Below, piece by piece: positions 44,890 through 55,825 of a stretch of 64,000 bases of DNA. How positions within the stretch are numbered: the stretch's first letter is position 1; each line of letters opens with the position of its first letter. The notes beneath the pieces are model-generated. The model worked only from the letters and a program-made list of their open reading frames with translations. It did not search any database and had not been told where the DNA came from. The stretch is from Cytidiella melzeri (Eukaryota > Basidiomycota > Agaricomycetes > Polyporales > Irpicaceae), in NCBI GenBank assembly GCA_022592445.1, contig JABYQR010000025.1, positions 124,001 through 188,000 on the forward strand, written 5' to 3'. A program made the position numbers and the translations under genes.

Positions 44890-46460
44890 CAATTCTGCTC
44901 GATGAAATATTGTAAGAGTTACCAAGTAAGCACATCGAGGATGTTGAGATTTGAAAGCCAGCCGGCGTAGAAAGAAGTACACACCTCAACGGCACACACA
45001 GAGAAGCAAGAACGGTGTTGAACTGCGTTACGAGAGTAGCCCATGGCTGCGAGCATGTCCCATGAGATACCTAACGGAGGGACTGTAACGGGTCCCCATC
45101 GTAGTGTCTCCTGCACAATCTCCTAAATCTACGGAAGGTCGCCTATGTCTTTGAGTGTCGGAACCCTCTCGCGACCGACCGCTGCATCGATTTCGGCTTG
45201 AGCTCTCTGTATGACGCCGGGATAGAGCGTCATAGCAAGCGTGAAGTACATAAGCGTCGTCGCGATCTACACAAGGTATCAGAGCTGAGTTCTCGTGTTC
45301 GATGCCCTGAGATCTTGCCGTCTTCGCGCCAACAATGCTTAAAAAGGGTTCAATTCATCAAATGCATGAAGCGGAATATGACATTGCTTACACCGAGACG
45401 CCTGCGGCGAGCCAAGCACACGCCTTTTCGAGGGACCATGTCTGCCTTCTAACTAAATGAAGCTCGGTTGAGCCTTACCCGCGTTCTGCAATAGTTAACA
45501 TTCACTCATGCTAACCATACGCACCTACGTGTACTTACCATGTACCCCGAGGGCCCCAGCGTTAAACCCTTCATCTTCTCGTACCATGTCAAGCCCTCGC
45601 GTTTCAATCTTCCAGGCCGGGATGTATCTCATCACTGGAATGAGGCCTCCGAGGAAAGCGCCTGGGAATACATCTAACCCCTGCTAGATGTGTGAGACTC
45701 TGAGGCAAGTCCCTGCGCCGACCGCTGGCTACCCGTAAGACTGAGCTCAAGATGACTGAGGCTGCGAATCTCGTGGTGCCTGTGGTTCCATTGGTAAATA
45801 TTCGAATACACTCGTAGCTTACCGTTCAACATCCCTCTCCCAGTGATTAGGTGCCCAATCATCCTGAGGACCGCCTGGTGAGTCGCTTCAGCCTGAATTG
45901 GCTGGTACTTCTTAACAGCTCTGGAGCTACAGCTCTCGTGAGACGCACGACGCATACTGCGCAATCTATAATATGTCGCTTATATCGAGCTCAGATTACT
46001 GAGGAACCGTTCAGCTTAAAGGTCACCATATCTCTTGAATGGAATGAACATGCCTTCTGTAGAAATTGAACTCGCCATGATCAGGCGTGGACGATCGCTA
46101 TAGGACGATCTACGTGCCCAGCTCATCATTACCTCAGCGGTCTAAAGCCCAACTTACTCAAGATACGCGCCTGATAGGTCTCCTGTCACCTCGTGGGTGT
46201 TGAGCAATACAACATGTTGGCCAAGTAGGTCCAGCGAGAACATGGGACCTGTCGGCGGAATGTTAGCGTTGACAGGGCATCCAAGGAAGAAGTTTCTTAC
46301 ATACCACTGTATACTCGACTCCATTGGTATAAAGGTGAATTGCATCTTCGTGGGCAATTGCAGAACGTTGCCCAGGATGCAAGGGCGCGGCCAAGGAGGT
46401 GCATGCCTGCCACTGCGCACATGGCAGATGCGATAATAGAGGTAACATATACAGGTATAC
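44890..46460 (-). pseudogene. Cytochrome P450 pseudogene in unit B
   Basis: Counterpart of the unit A relic. Pieces on the minus strand: RSGRHAPPWPRP then ILGNVLQLPTKMQFTFIPME, GPMFSLDLLGQHVVLLNTHE (intact here, broken in A), MRSMRRASHESCSSRAVKKY, QPIQAEATHQAVLRMIG and QETLRWGPVTVPPLGISWDM. The last reads through because of a deletion that joins the K-helix exon to a later one. There is no haem loop. Non-functional. Confidence 0.75.
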
Positions 46461-47140
46461 TGCTGTAGGGGGCGCCGCCTGCAGTGTTGACTACCAGTGC
46501 AGGGTACGCCTTTACCGCACAGAGTAGCTTTGTGGGGGGTAGAATTACTGGAAGCAAGTTGGGTGAAGCGATGGCAGGTGAAGAATTCACACTTGCTACA
46601 AAAACCAGGAGAGAAGAACCCGCACTCAGCTTGTTCCAACAAACGCATGCCCCCTGGTGTTTTTGTATCACACAACACCATTTTAACTGTTCCAAGGCTT
46701 ATCTCGCAGGCATGGCAGACTCCTGGAACTGTACATACGCTAGCAGAGACTGTCTTTGTTCAGGGGTACTTTCGCAGCGACGGCGCATGCTCTGCTCACT
46801 TCAGACAATGACTCTGGGATGGCAGTTCCCCGCGTTCGTGAAGCCCAAAGCGTTGAACGTCGAACGCCGCCCGCAATGAAGTACTTACAAGATACTCACA
46901 AGGTCATTCCATGCCCAAAACGCATATCGCCGCTCAACCCCTCAATTTCCGGTTAAAGCACCTTCGGAACACTGAAAGTCTCCGGAGTTTATCTGCAATC
47001 ACAGAAATGTGACTCTCCAAACGAATATTGCGTAGCCCGAGGTTGGTGAAGGGATGCCACCAGTGGTGGTAAAGTCCAAGCCGACATGGCCCCCGTGGCA
47101 AAGCTCTTATAGGTACGAGGAACTAGAGGCTGGACACGAG
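46461..47140. other. Outer part of unit B, no gene
   Basis: Matches 36102-36790 inverted. Open frames on both strands (for example TRREEPALSLFQQ on plus) differ between the copies by frameshifts, so none is supported. Similarity ends at about 47113; a spacer of about 30 bp follows before unit C. Confidence 0.45.
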
Positions 47141-47321
47141 CCTAGGCTGATCTGTCCAAACGAGTAATCATTTTTGACAACAGCAAGGCGGCTGTGTCAC
47201 AATAGGCTGCGATGTTTGAGAGATTGAAGGTTTGTTCTATATCATGCTGGTGGTGACTTTTTGTTTGACCACTTCTGTCTATGAAATGAGGCAAACGGAG
47301 GGTTGTTGTCCAACAACAACC

Positions 47322-48233
47322 ATATTGCACTACATACTATCGTTGATGCAGTGTTCGTAAACGCCTGTTTTTACGAACACTAGTACTTTCGATACTTGCG
47401 CACGTCCAAATATTCTAAGTATACTGTGAGCAATAAAGGACGACTAGAGAATTATTTTGGTGTAAGAAAAGTATTATAAATGCGAGGGATGAAGTCGGTA
47501 GAGACAAAGCAGTGAGTTTCTGTACTTTACTCGGATTGATGGATAGAGATTCTGACTGATGTACTGCATATTTTATGACCGTCTTGCAGAAGCAAAGTGA
47601 CTAATATTGCATTGAAAGCTGCTCCAGCAGCCCGATTGTTCTGTGTACATGTGTAGAGTAGTTTTTACGAACCACATCGAGACATGCGTGACTTTGAGAC
47701 CGAGCGCAGTTTAAACTCCGCTAAGAGGCGTATCGCAGCCTCGTCGCAACATCGCGTTTGCGTTTTGCGTCTGGTACCTGCTTGCCGCAACTTCTAGCCA
47801 CTGCTTTGCGGCCCCTCCTTTCTTGATTCACGTCGAGAAAGGAGGGTAATACATATATTATCATCATGTAAATTTCTAATGGCACGGGATGCACGAACCA
47901 AACACACTTTTTACGAACACTGCTCTCGCTGATGAGCTCAGCTGATGGTGATACTACATATGGTAAGTCGTGTTGGAGTGACAATATGCCGACCTCATGC
48001 CGGTGTGACCAACCGTGACGTATTTACGAACACCCCTTCTCTTTTCTACCCCTCGTCGGCATCCTGCCGCAGCTCGCTGTTCCTCTTTAAAAAGCGTGAA
48101 TTTAATACATAATACTAACAAGATGCACAGGTATAATTCTATGTACTTTTTGACAGATTGAGGTGGGAGCTCTCAGCGCAATGTGCTGAGCGCCGGGTTT
48201 TTACGAACACCGCATGAATGATAGTACTTGCAT
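47322..48233. mobile_element. About 0.9-kb insertion with inverted ends and repeated TTTTTACGAACAC motif
   Basis: Unit A reads CTCAC|GGTCG at 41316/41317, where unit C has 912 bp of extra sequence. The ends are imperfect inverted repeats of about 35 bp: ATATTGCA..TACTATCG/TTGATGCAGTGTTCGTAAA on the left, and the reverse complement of the right end reads ATGCAAGTACTATC/ATTCATGCGGTGTTCGTAAA. The motif TTTTTACGAACAC or a close variant occurs at 47368-47380, 47662-47675, 47908-47920, 48021-48033 and 48198-48210, and inverted at 47351-47361. No coding frame resembles a transposase. No target duplication is obvious. Superfamily unknown. Confidence 0.7.
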
Positions 48234-48579
48234 GTGAGCAGTTGAGAAAAACGTCAACATCAACGCGCAGTGTCACACAACATCAGCGGGAAACGTTCTC
48301 GTTATTCGCGGTTTGGTTCTGATCATGAGGCGAAACCAAAAGATTGACGATCAAGTTAGTGTTCATTGCTGAGGGACATCGTCTACATGAGATAGGATAG
48401 GGCTAGGAAGGTATGGCGTGGAGAACGGTGAGGCGATGTCAAGCAAACAATCCAAAAAATAGTGATACAAATAGAAAACAAGCAACATGACAGCGAGAAA
48501 GTAGAGAGCATAGATCAGAAAGAAGACTGGCACCCGATGGGCGTAGGACAACACCATTATCAGAGATGAGATGGACGAA

Positions 48580-49850
48580 CTACTTGCGCTGCTTTGGTGG
48601 GTGCCAGTCTCCTGAGAGGTCACCCACGCAACCCCTCCTAGCAGACTCAAGGTGCCTCTTCAGAGCGTCGGTACGACTAAACAGCTTTCCGCAGCCTCCC
48701 ACCATCCGTCGATCATAGAAAACCATCACGTCCGACTCGTGGTAATTATTGACTTGCTCGACGGGGAGCCCGCAGCAAAGGAGAGGTCCTCCTCTAGCCA
48801 ACTCGGGATAGTGGACATCGACGTGTCGCTCAAAGTCAGGCCTGCGAGCCCTCGGAAAGACGCGGTGGCAAGTCTCGCAGCAAAAGTCGCCAGTGTCGTT
48901 GGTCGAGTTGTAGTTCGGCAGACCGGTTCCTGGTTCTTGGCGACGCGTAAAACGAGTTGGGATGGTATCACAGAGTGTGTGGAATGATGGTTTGGGGTCT
49001 CCAGAGTGCGACTCGCGAGACGATGGCACAGCGCGGGCAAGCTGGATCGTGGGTTGGGATACTCGCGGGGATTTCGGCGGAGTGCAGCGAGAGTGTGAAT
49101 AGTGGCTGGAAGAGGTAACACTGACGCTACAGGTGGTCCTGTGCGAGCGCGGTTGAGTGAAAGTGGGTGGAGAGAGCGCCATGTACTCTTCGTCGCCGTC
49201 ATCTTCCTTGTCGGTCTCGCCTTCGACGTCCAAGTCAGAGCCCTGCTCGTACAATTTCGTTGGATGAGCACTGCGGGCGTTGACGTCGGCGTAAGCGACA
49301 GGTAGCTGGAACAGTTCAGGAGCGATGGCAACTGGGAAGGGTCTCGTGGGGACTTTGCTCGTAGCATCGGGGTGTGAGGATACTGGAGGAAGCTGGGGAT
49401 TAAGTCCTAAAGCGCGGTGTCCGTTAGCTTGCAGTGGGTATAGATCTTCAGTGGGATAATAAGAGACGCCATAGGTGTCACCGTCGCTACACTTCTCGTC
49501 AGTGAATTGCAATGTCGTTACGGCGTGGAAAGAGCTCACTGGAGGAATGTGGGTCCATAAACGTCCGGGTTCCATGCTCCTTGTTGGTTCCAAGAAGTTG
49601 GAGACGGATCTACGAGGTGCATTCCTTCCTGGTAGTCTCCAACGTTGCTCGTAGGAGACGAGTGGGAAGAGCGGAATGCGGGTGAAAATGGCGACGAGCC
49701 TTCTAGCCAATGGTTGTGCGTCGATGAGATGGCGTCGTATTGCCGAGGCAATTGACCCATGAACTCATGATACAGAGGATGAGTGAGATGGTCAGGATTG
49801 AAGGGTGCGTGAGGGGTAGAGGTCTCGTTGTAGTAAGAGTAATGTGCCAT
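48580..49850 (-). CDS. C2H2-like zinc-finger protein, copy C
   Basis: Exons are 49540-49850 and 48580-49496 on the minus strand. Same organisation as copies A and B: disordered His/Ser/Pro N-terminus (MAHYSYYNETSTPHAPFNPD), acidic patch, fingers CCETCHRVFPRARRPDFERH and CGKLFSRTDALKRHLESARR, basic end. It carries about 20 extra residues after the acidic patch (FTQPRSHRTTCSVSVTSSSH) that A and B lack, making it the longest copy. The frame is intact, and the intron uses a TAG acceptor where A and B use CAG. The extra stretch could be ancestral and lost before A and B separated, or a local gain. Probable nuclear DNA-binding protein (inference). Confidence 0.78.
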
Positions 49851-51381
49851 GGTGAGGAGGGTGGGATGTGGATGAGAAAGGGACTGGGGGAGGATATGAA
49901 AGTAACAGATTCTGGCGAGAGACCTTCATGTTTGAACGCATTTTATACTGTGGCTTGCGGTCAGAGTCTGAGGGCGGTCTCTGGTCAAGGTCGCGGTTTA
50001 CTACTTGCCACCCGTTCCTCGATTTGATGGCAGTTCCTATATCGGGATGTGATATAAGGTAGTTTTGCCACGTTGTGGTCATAGTGCAGGTCTATAATCA
50101 CACGGTGAAGGCGGAAGAGCACTATCGCTTGATGGCTGTGATCGCATTACTGTACGTTGACGCGTGCGGGTAGTTGGCCTGCACATATCCCTCGCCCTTG
50201 TCCGTACCGCATTCCTGACATGCATTGGCCACCGTGGTCTCCGGTCATTGTTGGGAGACTGCCTCATGCTGAGCTCTGTCCACGAAAACAATTCTTACTG
50301 GCTACACTTCACCGTAAACTCGACGACTCGAAGCTCAGGTGCTCTACCGGATTTCCTCAACGACGAGTGACATCGTGATAGAAGTATTTTGGAACTGTAC
50401 ATACGAGGTGTGACAAGAGCCCCTCTTCATCATGTAGTAGAGAGTAGGGTAGTTTCTACTCACCTATCGAGGCTTGCCACTGCTCATACCTGTAGTCAAC
50501 AGAGGTCAGCGTACACATGCAATGAAGGCAAAGCTCACTCGTTCAAGAGTTCCCATCCTTATAGTGATTAGCAACGACCGACATGCGCGATCAAAGCGAT
50601 CACGTACTCAAGGCCGATTTCCAGGATGCCTTCGCATTATTGCTCGAGTGGCACTGCGGAGCAGAGACTTCGCCCATCGCGTGAAAATTTCGTGCTGACC
50701 GCTACATGAACAGCAGACAAGGCTTGCCGGGATTATGAGAATGGAGAGCAGCAATAACATAGATAGCGGTAGGGAGTCACTGTTGTCGAGTGCTGAAGCG
50801 TGTGGGCGTACCTGGCTGTGAGTAGAGAAGATGAAAACGGCAGTGGGCGGGAAACTAGACGGCAATGCACTTATATAGTGGAACATTGTCGATTGTTGGG
50901 GTGGGTGCCACTGCCGCAGCCGACAGAAATATCTGGGATCATTCGAGCATTGTGATGCATAGGACAAAGCTCGCCAGTGCGCCGGAGTAAACTCCTGTGT
51001 ACTGTCAGTTGGTGCCACTCAATTTCGTACTGTAACCGGAATGCGGCATTTGATAATTCAGCTCGACAAAATATCGTAGGCAAACTCACCAAGTTGACAC
51101 CTGACGGACGTTGAGGGGAGGAAGCCAACCGGCGTTGAAAGAAGTACACACCTGAACGACACATACAGAGATGCGAAGACGGTGCTGAAATGCGTCTTGA
51201 GAGTGGCCCATAGCTGCGAGCATGCCTCATGAGTTTTGTCAGTAAACAATGAGGTTGCGGCAATGGTGACTCCTCCAACTGTGACCGACATGTTAACATG
51301 TCCAATCAGGTTGTCTGCCTTGGCTGATAGTTGCCGGATAAGACTAGTGCATCGTATATTCTGTCCACAGTCCGCATAGCA
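49851..51381. other. Upstream part of unit C and junction with unique sequence, no gene
   Basis: Matches the stretch before copies A and B, including the TATAAAATGCG promoter-like element and the empty TA site at 50123-50124. After about 51290 the sequence is unique and leads to the 3' end of the F-box gene. Confidence 0.45.
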
Positions 51382-52400
51382 TCATTCATCGTACACACAC
51401 TTACTACTATCAGATTCTGTTGCTATTTCGCGCGCGGGTGCAACCACTCTAGCTGCCAGCGTTTTGTACCACCTGGAGAATCACCGTCAGCCAACATAAG
51501 AACACCCAACCAGCACATAGAAAACTCACCGCTGCATCCACTCAGTACTCTCATATACAACGAGCTGCTTTACGTCCTCTGGAACCCGACCCAATACCTT
51601 GTCGAGCTCTCCATCCATTCCATAACACCTGATCACTCGAATCTCAGCTTTTCGAAGAACCTCAATAAAACGTGTTTCCACCAGCAGCCTCTTGAGCTCA
51701 ATACTCGACATGCCAACTTCTGAAAGGGCCGGTGCCTGCTCGAGAATCGCGTGGAGCTCCGGAGCCATCATCCAGCTGTATGAGGCGTCAACAAACGCAA
51801 CGAGTTTCTACAATTGGTGGTCGGTATCACAGTGACAGAAACCAGATGCAAAATCGAGAACAGGATTCTGCTCACCAGAGACTTCGACGTACGCACACAA
51901 TCCAACACCACTTTCGTCGTCGAATTCTTGTTGTTCCGCTCGCCGTGCCGATCAAGTGAATAGGAAAGACCGTGCAAGTACAATTCCGTCGGTTTCCAGC
52001 ACGCCAACGCGCGCACGAGCCGCGCATTTGACTCCTTCGATTGTACACTGACGTACACCCCGAGCACGCGCACTTTTGGCGCGAGCTTTGCCAGTGGGTA
52101 CAAGTGCTGCCCGTACCCTCCGTTGAGCCGCAAATGGCGAATCATGCGCCCCAGAGCCGAGTGGGAGCGTAGCACAGCACCGAGCTTCTCCATCTCCTTT
52201 TCGGAGGAGACCTCGACGGTTTCGTATAGGAAGGGAGTTGCGATCCGGAGCCATTGTTTGCAAACGAGGAGGAGGTGGGAGGGGCGGTGAAGTCGCGGTT
52301 TGTAGAGGGAGCGGTCCTCAATGAAGTTGTCAACGATGGAGACGTGGAAGGCGTGTTTGAGTATGTCACAGAGAATCTCTTCAGGGCAGTTACTGGCCAT
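51382..52400 (-). CDS. F-box-like protein
   Basis: Three exons on the minus strand (51876-52400, 51530-51807, 51382-51472) encode about 297 residues. The start MASNCPEEILCDILKHAFHV and the later HLLLVCKQWLRIATPFLYET form a divergent F-box: 'LPEEIL..I' followed by 'LLLVCKxWxxIAxPxLYE'. The rest (SALGRMIRHLRLNGGYGQHL, LAKLAPKVRVLGVYV, EDVKQLVVYESTEWMQR) resembles the irregular Leu-rich tails of Agaricomycete F-box proteins. Such proteins bind Skp1 and select targets for SCF ubiquitin ligase; the target is unknown. Introns keep frame and all sites are standard. A second member of the same broad family lies at 63.2 kb. Confidence 0.75.
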
Positions 52401-53110
52401 TATGTAGCGACAAGACTCTGACTGAGCTACTCTGCGACTCCAATCCGTGTTGGATGTTTCAGAGATTAGGCAGGGCGCTGCGCAAGCGCAGGCTCTGATA
52501 CGGGAGTTGGCGTACTCGACCTACAGCAGTAATGGACACTGGGTCAATCTTTGGTGTGATACTCGATGTACGATTGAGAGAAGGGATTAGTAATAAACGC
52601 CAATGAGGAGACGCTGTTGTAAATTGAAGTGTACGATAGGTGTACCTCGCTATGGGAAGAGGAGATGGAAATCGTAGTGAGCGGGAGACCAGATTCAGAT
52701 GATATCGGGGAGGGCAGGACGAGCTGACTGTCATTTCCTTTTTTGGATGTCAATCTGAACGACCTCCTTATCACCATGACCTCGTCTGGGAGAGTGCAGA
52801 CCGCTCATCACGAGAGTTCAAGTGTTCAAGATACAAATGTGTCGACCTGCTGAAAATCCCTGCAGGTACACGGACTCATCACAGGAGAATGTTGCTATCG
52901 GTACATGCCTTGGACCAAGGTAAATAGTTTTTACATATGTATAATAGCTTCATTGCAGCTGTCACTGCACGAGATTTCGCGATAACTCATGGGCGGCATG
53001 ATTCAGGCACGATGCTCAGACATTCTCTTATAAAATTGACCGGTCCACTGTCCTATCTCATTTCACTCGTTGTCTCCCCGCAGCGACGACCCAGCTCAGT
53101 TCTTCCCTCA
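52401..53110. promoter_or_regulatory. Divergent intergenic region between F-box gene and P450-3
   Basis: No gene was seen. It holds the upstream regions of both neighbours. Small open frames on minus (52459-52777) have no family similarity or splice pattern. Confidence 0.4.
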
Positions 53111-55527
53111 ATGTTGCATGGTACTCTTGAGCAAGTCTTCTCGGCACTCTTAGACCTTCAGACGAGGGCATTAGCCCTAGTCCCTGAAAGCGTACAGGAT
53201 CTTTCCTCGGCTGTGACTTCAAATGCGCGACTCACCTCCTCAGCGGGTGTTCTCGTAGGCATCACCACCTGGACTGCATACTCGTACCTGCGAAGCCGGA
53301 ACAACGCTCCTGGGCCCACCCGGCTTCCTCTTCTAGGTAACGTGCTTCAAATGCCAACCAAAATGCAAAGTGTCCAGTTCACAAAATGGAGTCAAACATA
53401 CGGTATGTGATCACAATCAAACGGCAATCCCTCAAATCTGACCTTCTTCCGACAGGTCCCATCTTCTCGTTGGACATCATTGGTCAACACATGGTCGTGG
53501 TCAACAGCCACAAGGTGGCGGGAGACTTGTTCGGTACGTCAGCGCCGGACGCTATGCACTTTGCTTCAACAATACCCTCGTCTTTCAGATCGTCGGTCGC
53601 AAATCTACAGTGATCGCCCTCGCTTGATCATGGCGGGTGAGATTCTTACTGGAGGTATATTCATGGTGTTTGCGAGATGGGGCAACCTGTAAGTTGGACC
53701 ATGATGTCTCTCCGTACATGACAACTGATCAGGGTGCTATAGTTTGCGTAGCATGCGTCGTGCTGCTCATGAGAGCTTCAACCCTAAGGCTGTTGGCAAG
53801 TACGAGCTCGTCCAGGCTAAGGCGGCTGCTGAAGCAGCTTGCCGCATCATTTCGCAGCCTGACAGCTGGGAGGATAGCCTAAAACAGTACGCCCCCTTTC
53901 TTTCTTGATTCGTTGTGGCCGAATGACTTGATCTCGTCCTAGATTTGCGGCCTCAGCGATACTCACTTCAGTCTACGGATGGCCACCCATCGGTCCTGAC
54001 GAGCCTATCGTCGGAAGGCTAGTTGGCCATATTGCGCACCTCTCCGGTGCTGTACTACCTGGTGCTTTTCTCGTCGACCTCATTCCGATCATGAAGCTTA
54101 TACCGGCATGGCTGGCGAAGTGGAAGCGAGAGGGGATAGCATGGCACGATGAGGAAACGCGCTTGTTCCAAGGGCTCAACGATGATGTTGCTAAGAAAAT
54201 GGTACGCAGAAACAAGCAGTGTATAATTCTTCGCTCATGTCGATCATCTTGCAGGCCGCGGGCGAGGCTCAGCCGAGCGTTATCGCTGAACTCCTCGAGT
54301 CTGAGAATCGGCATGGTCTATCCGACAAAGAGGCCGCCTGGTTTGGGGGCGTCCTGATGTAAGTCATCATATGCCTGAATGCACAAGTTTCTTATCAAAG
54401 TCTTCGTGTATAGCACCACTGGCACCGAGACGGTATGTTCTCGGTAGTCAGACGTACACATTCAGGCCTAACATTATTCTCTAGACATCTACGACGCTTC
54501 TGTACTTTTTTCTTGCTATGGTAGCCTACCCAGACGTTTTGCGCAAAGCTCAGGCAGAGCTGGATGCAGTAGTTGGTCGCGGGCGGGCTCCAACATTCAA
54601 CGACATGGCTGACCTTCCGTACATCAAAGCGATGGTGAAAGAGACTTTGCGATGGAGGCCGGTTGTTCGTCTAAGTAAGTTCACGTTATCACCTACCGGT
54701 CAATGTACTCATACACGTGTTTGGTAGCTGTGCCACACGCAACAATAGAAGTGAGCGGCAAGCAATTCCCAGATCGTACGCAGCAATTCCGCTGACCCGT
54801 TTAAACTGTTAAAGGATGACTGGTACGAAGGGTACTTTATTCCAAAAGGTTGTTTTAGAATTCGTTATTCGAGCTCAGTGTTAACTTCTGTATAGGAACT
54901 GTCGTTTTTGGAAATGTCTGGTATGGCTTTCGCTGTGTGCCGACAATCAATTTTGACTCGAGTCGTCTCCGTCTTTAAAGGGCCATGAATAGGTGTGGAT
55001 CAATTTGACCTTGAGACGTACAAGTAGTTTGACGCCATACACCCACCTCAGAGATCCTGCCATCTATCCTGACTTTGATGTGTTCCGACCCGAACGATTC
55101 CTCGACGCAACAGGCAAGATAGAAGTTACTCCCCCTGGCACACATCAGATGGGACATGTCTCTTACGGCTTCGGACGGAGGTATGCGCATCTCTCGCACC
55201 ATTTTCTCCCAAAACACTCATTCGCAACGTTGCGTAGGAACTGCCCTGGCATGTACTTTGCAAACCAGTCCATATTCATCGTGATAGCGACAATGCTCTG
55301 GGCGTTCGATATCAGGGCTCCTGTTGACCAGAATGGCAATGCGGTCTTGCCCAACACCACCGATTGTGTCGATCTCGGGATTGTTATGTAAGCAATGAGC
55401 AGCCATTGAAGACTTTGCATGTACTAATCACTGTTCCAGAGCTCCGGTACCCTTCAAATGTCAGATTACCCCTCGCTTTCGTGAAGCAGAGGCGATTCTG
55501 GAGAGTAGTGTTGCTTCTATGTGTTGA
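53111..55527 (+). CDS. Cytochrome P450 (P450-3)
   Basis: The start at 53111 (MLHGTLEQVFSALLDLQTRA) matches the P450-1 start MSYGTLEQVFSAVL. Then an anchor (AGVLVGITTWTAYSYLRSRN), hinge APGPTRLPLLGN, PIFSLDIIGQHMVVVNSHKV, YSDRPRLIMAGEILTGGIFM, MRRAAHESFNPKAVGKYELV, FLVDLIPIMKLIPAWLAKWK, I-helix ITTGTET|TSTTLLYF, K-helix KETLRWRP, DDWYEGYFIPKG, a 12-nt micro-exon (54981-54992), FRPERFLDATGKIEV and the haem site FGFGRR|NCPGMYFANQS. It ends QITPRFREAEAILESSVASM with a stop at 55525-55527. It is closer to P450-1 than to P450-2 in most exons. The intron after YFIPK has an unusual GTTGTT donor, at the same intron where P450-1 has GC. Substrate unknown; expected to sit on the ER with a P450 reductase partner encoded elsewhere. 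Confidence 0.86.
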
Positions 55528-55707
55528 TAGACCAAGGTGATTACATTCATCTCTCTGCTACATCTAGAACGTGTATATACGTGCGTATGCTTTTGGAAAT
55601 TAGGACTGCTGCAACGCGTTAGAGAAGACCCGATGTTTTGAATAATGGCACATAATTTGCGACGCTCGCGTCGAGGTCAGACTGAAGAAACCTCACCTCG
55701 GATAATC

Positions 55708-55825
55708 TATATATTACAAATAAAAGATAGTATCAGTACTACTACCATGGCCCACAACAATATTATAATCCCCCCCCAACTTCCTATTTTTTTCCTCTTG
55801 CTGTATCCAATCCAACACACGCCAC
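55708..55825 (+). mobile_element. Solitary terminus of the element that splits the kinase gene
   Basis: CTATATATTACAAATAAAAG followed by ATAGTA, CCCACAACAATATTA, CTTCCTATTTTT and CTCTTGCTGT matches the reverse complement of 58665-58798, the right end of the 2.1-kb insertion, over about 120 bp with scattered differences. It lies within or just before the first exon of the same kinase gene. The other terminus was not found, so this is a truncated copy or a very short deletion derivative. Confidence 0.6.

Larger units (their letters stand above)
41539..47113 (-). repeat. Segmental duplication unit B (inverted relative to A)
   Basis: This is the reverse-orientation counterpart of unit A; the A-B pair forms a near-palindrome whose centre is at about 41.3-41.5 kb. 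B contains a 732-bp insertion (43255-43986) absent from A and C, and lacks A's 41197-41490 tail. Confidence 0.8.
47145..51290 (-). repeat. Segmental duplication unit C (partial, same orientation as B)
   Basis: Includes the tail shared with unit A (47145-47320 and 48234-48350), the zinc-finger gene, its upstream stretch and a short piece of the P450 relic near 51100-51290 (SVTVGGVTIAATSLFTDKTH in C, SVTVGVTIAATSLITDKTHG in A). The front part of the P450 relic is missing. Confidence 0.75.
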
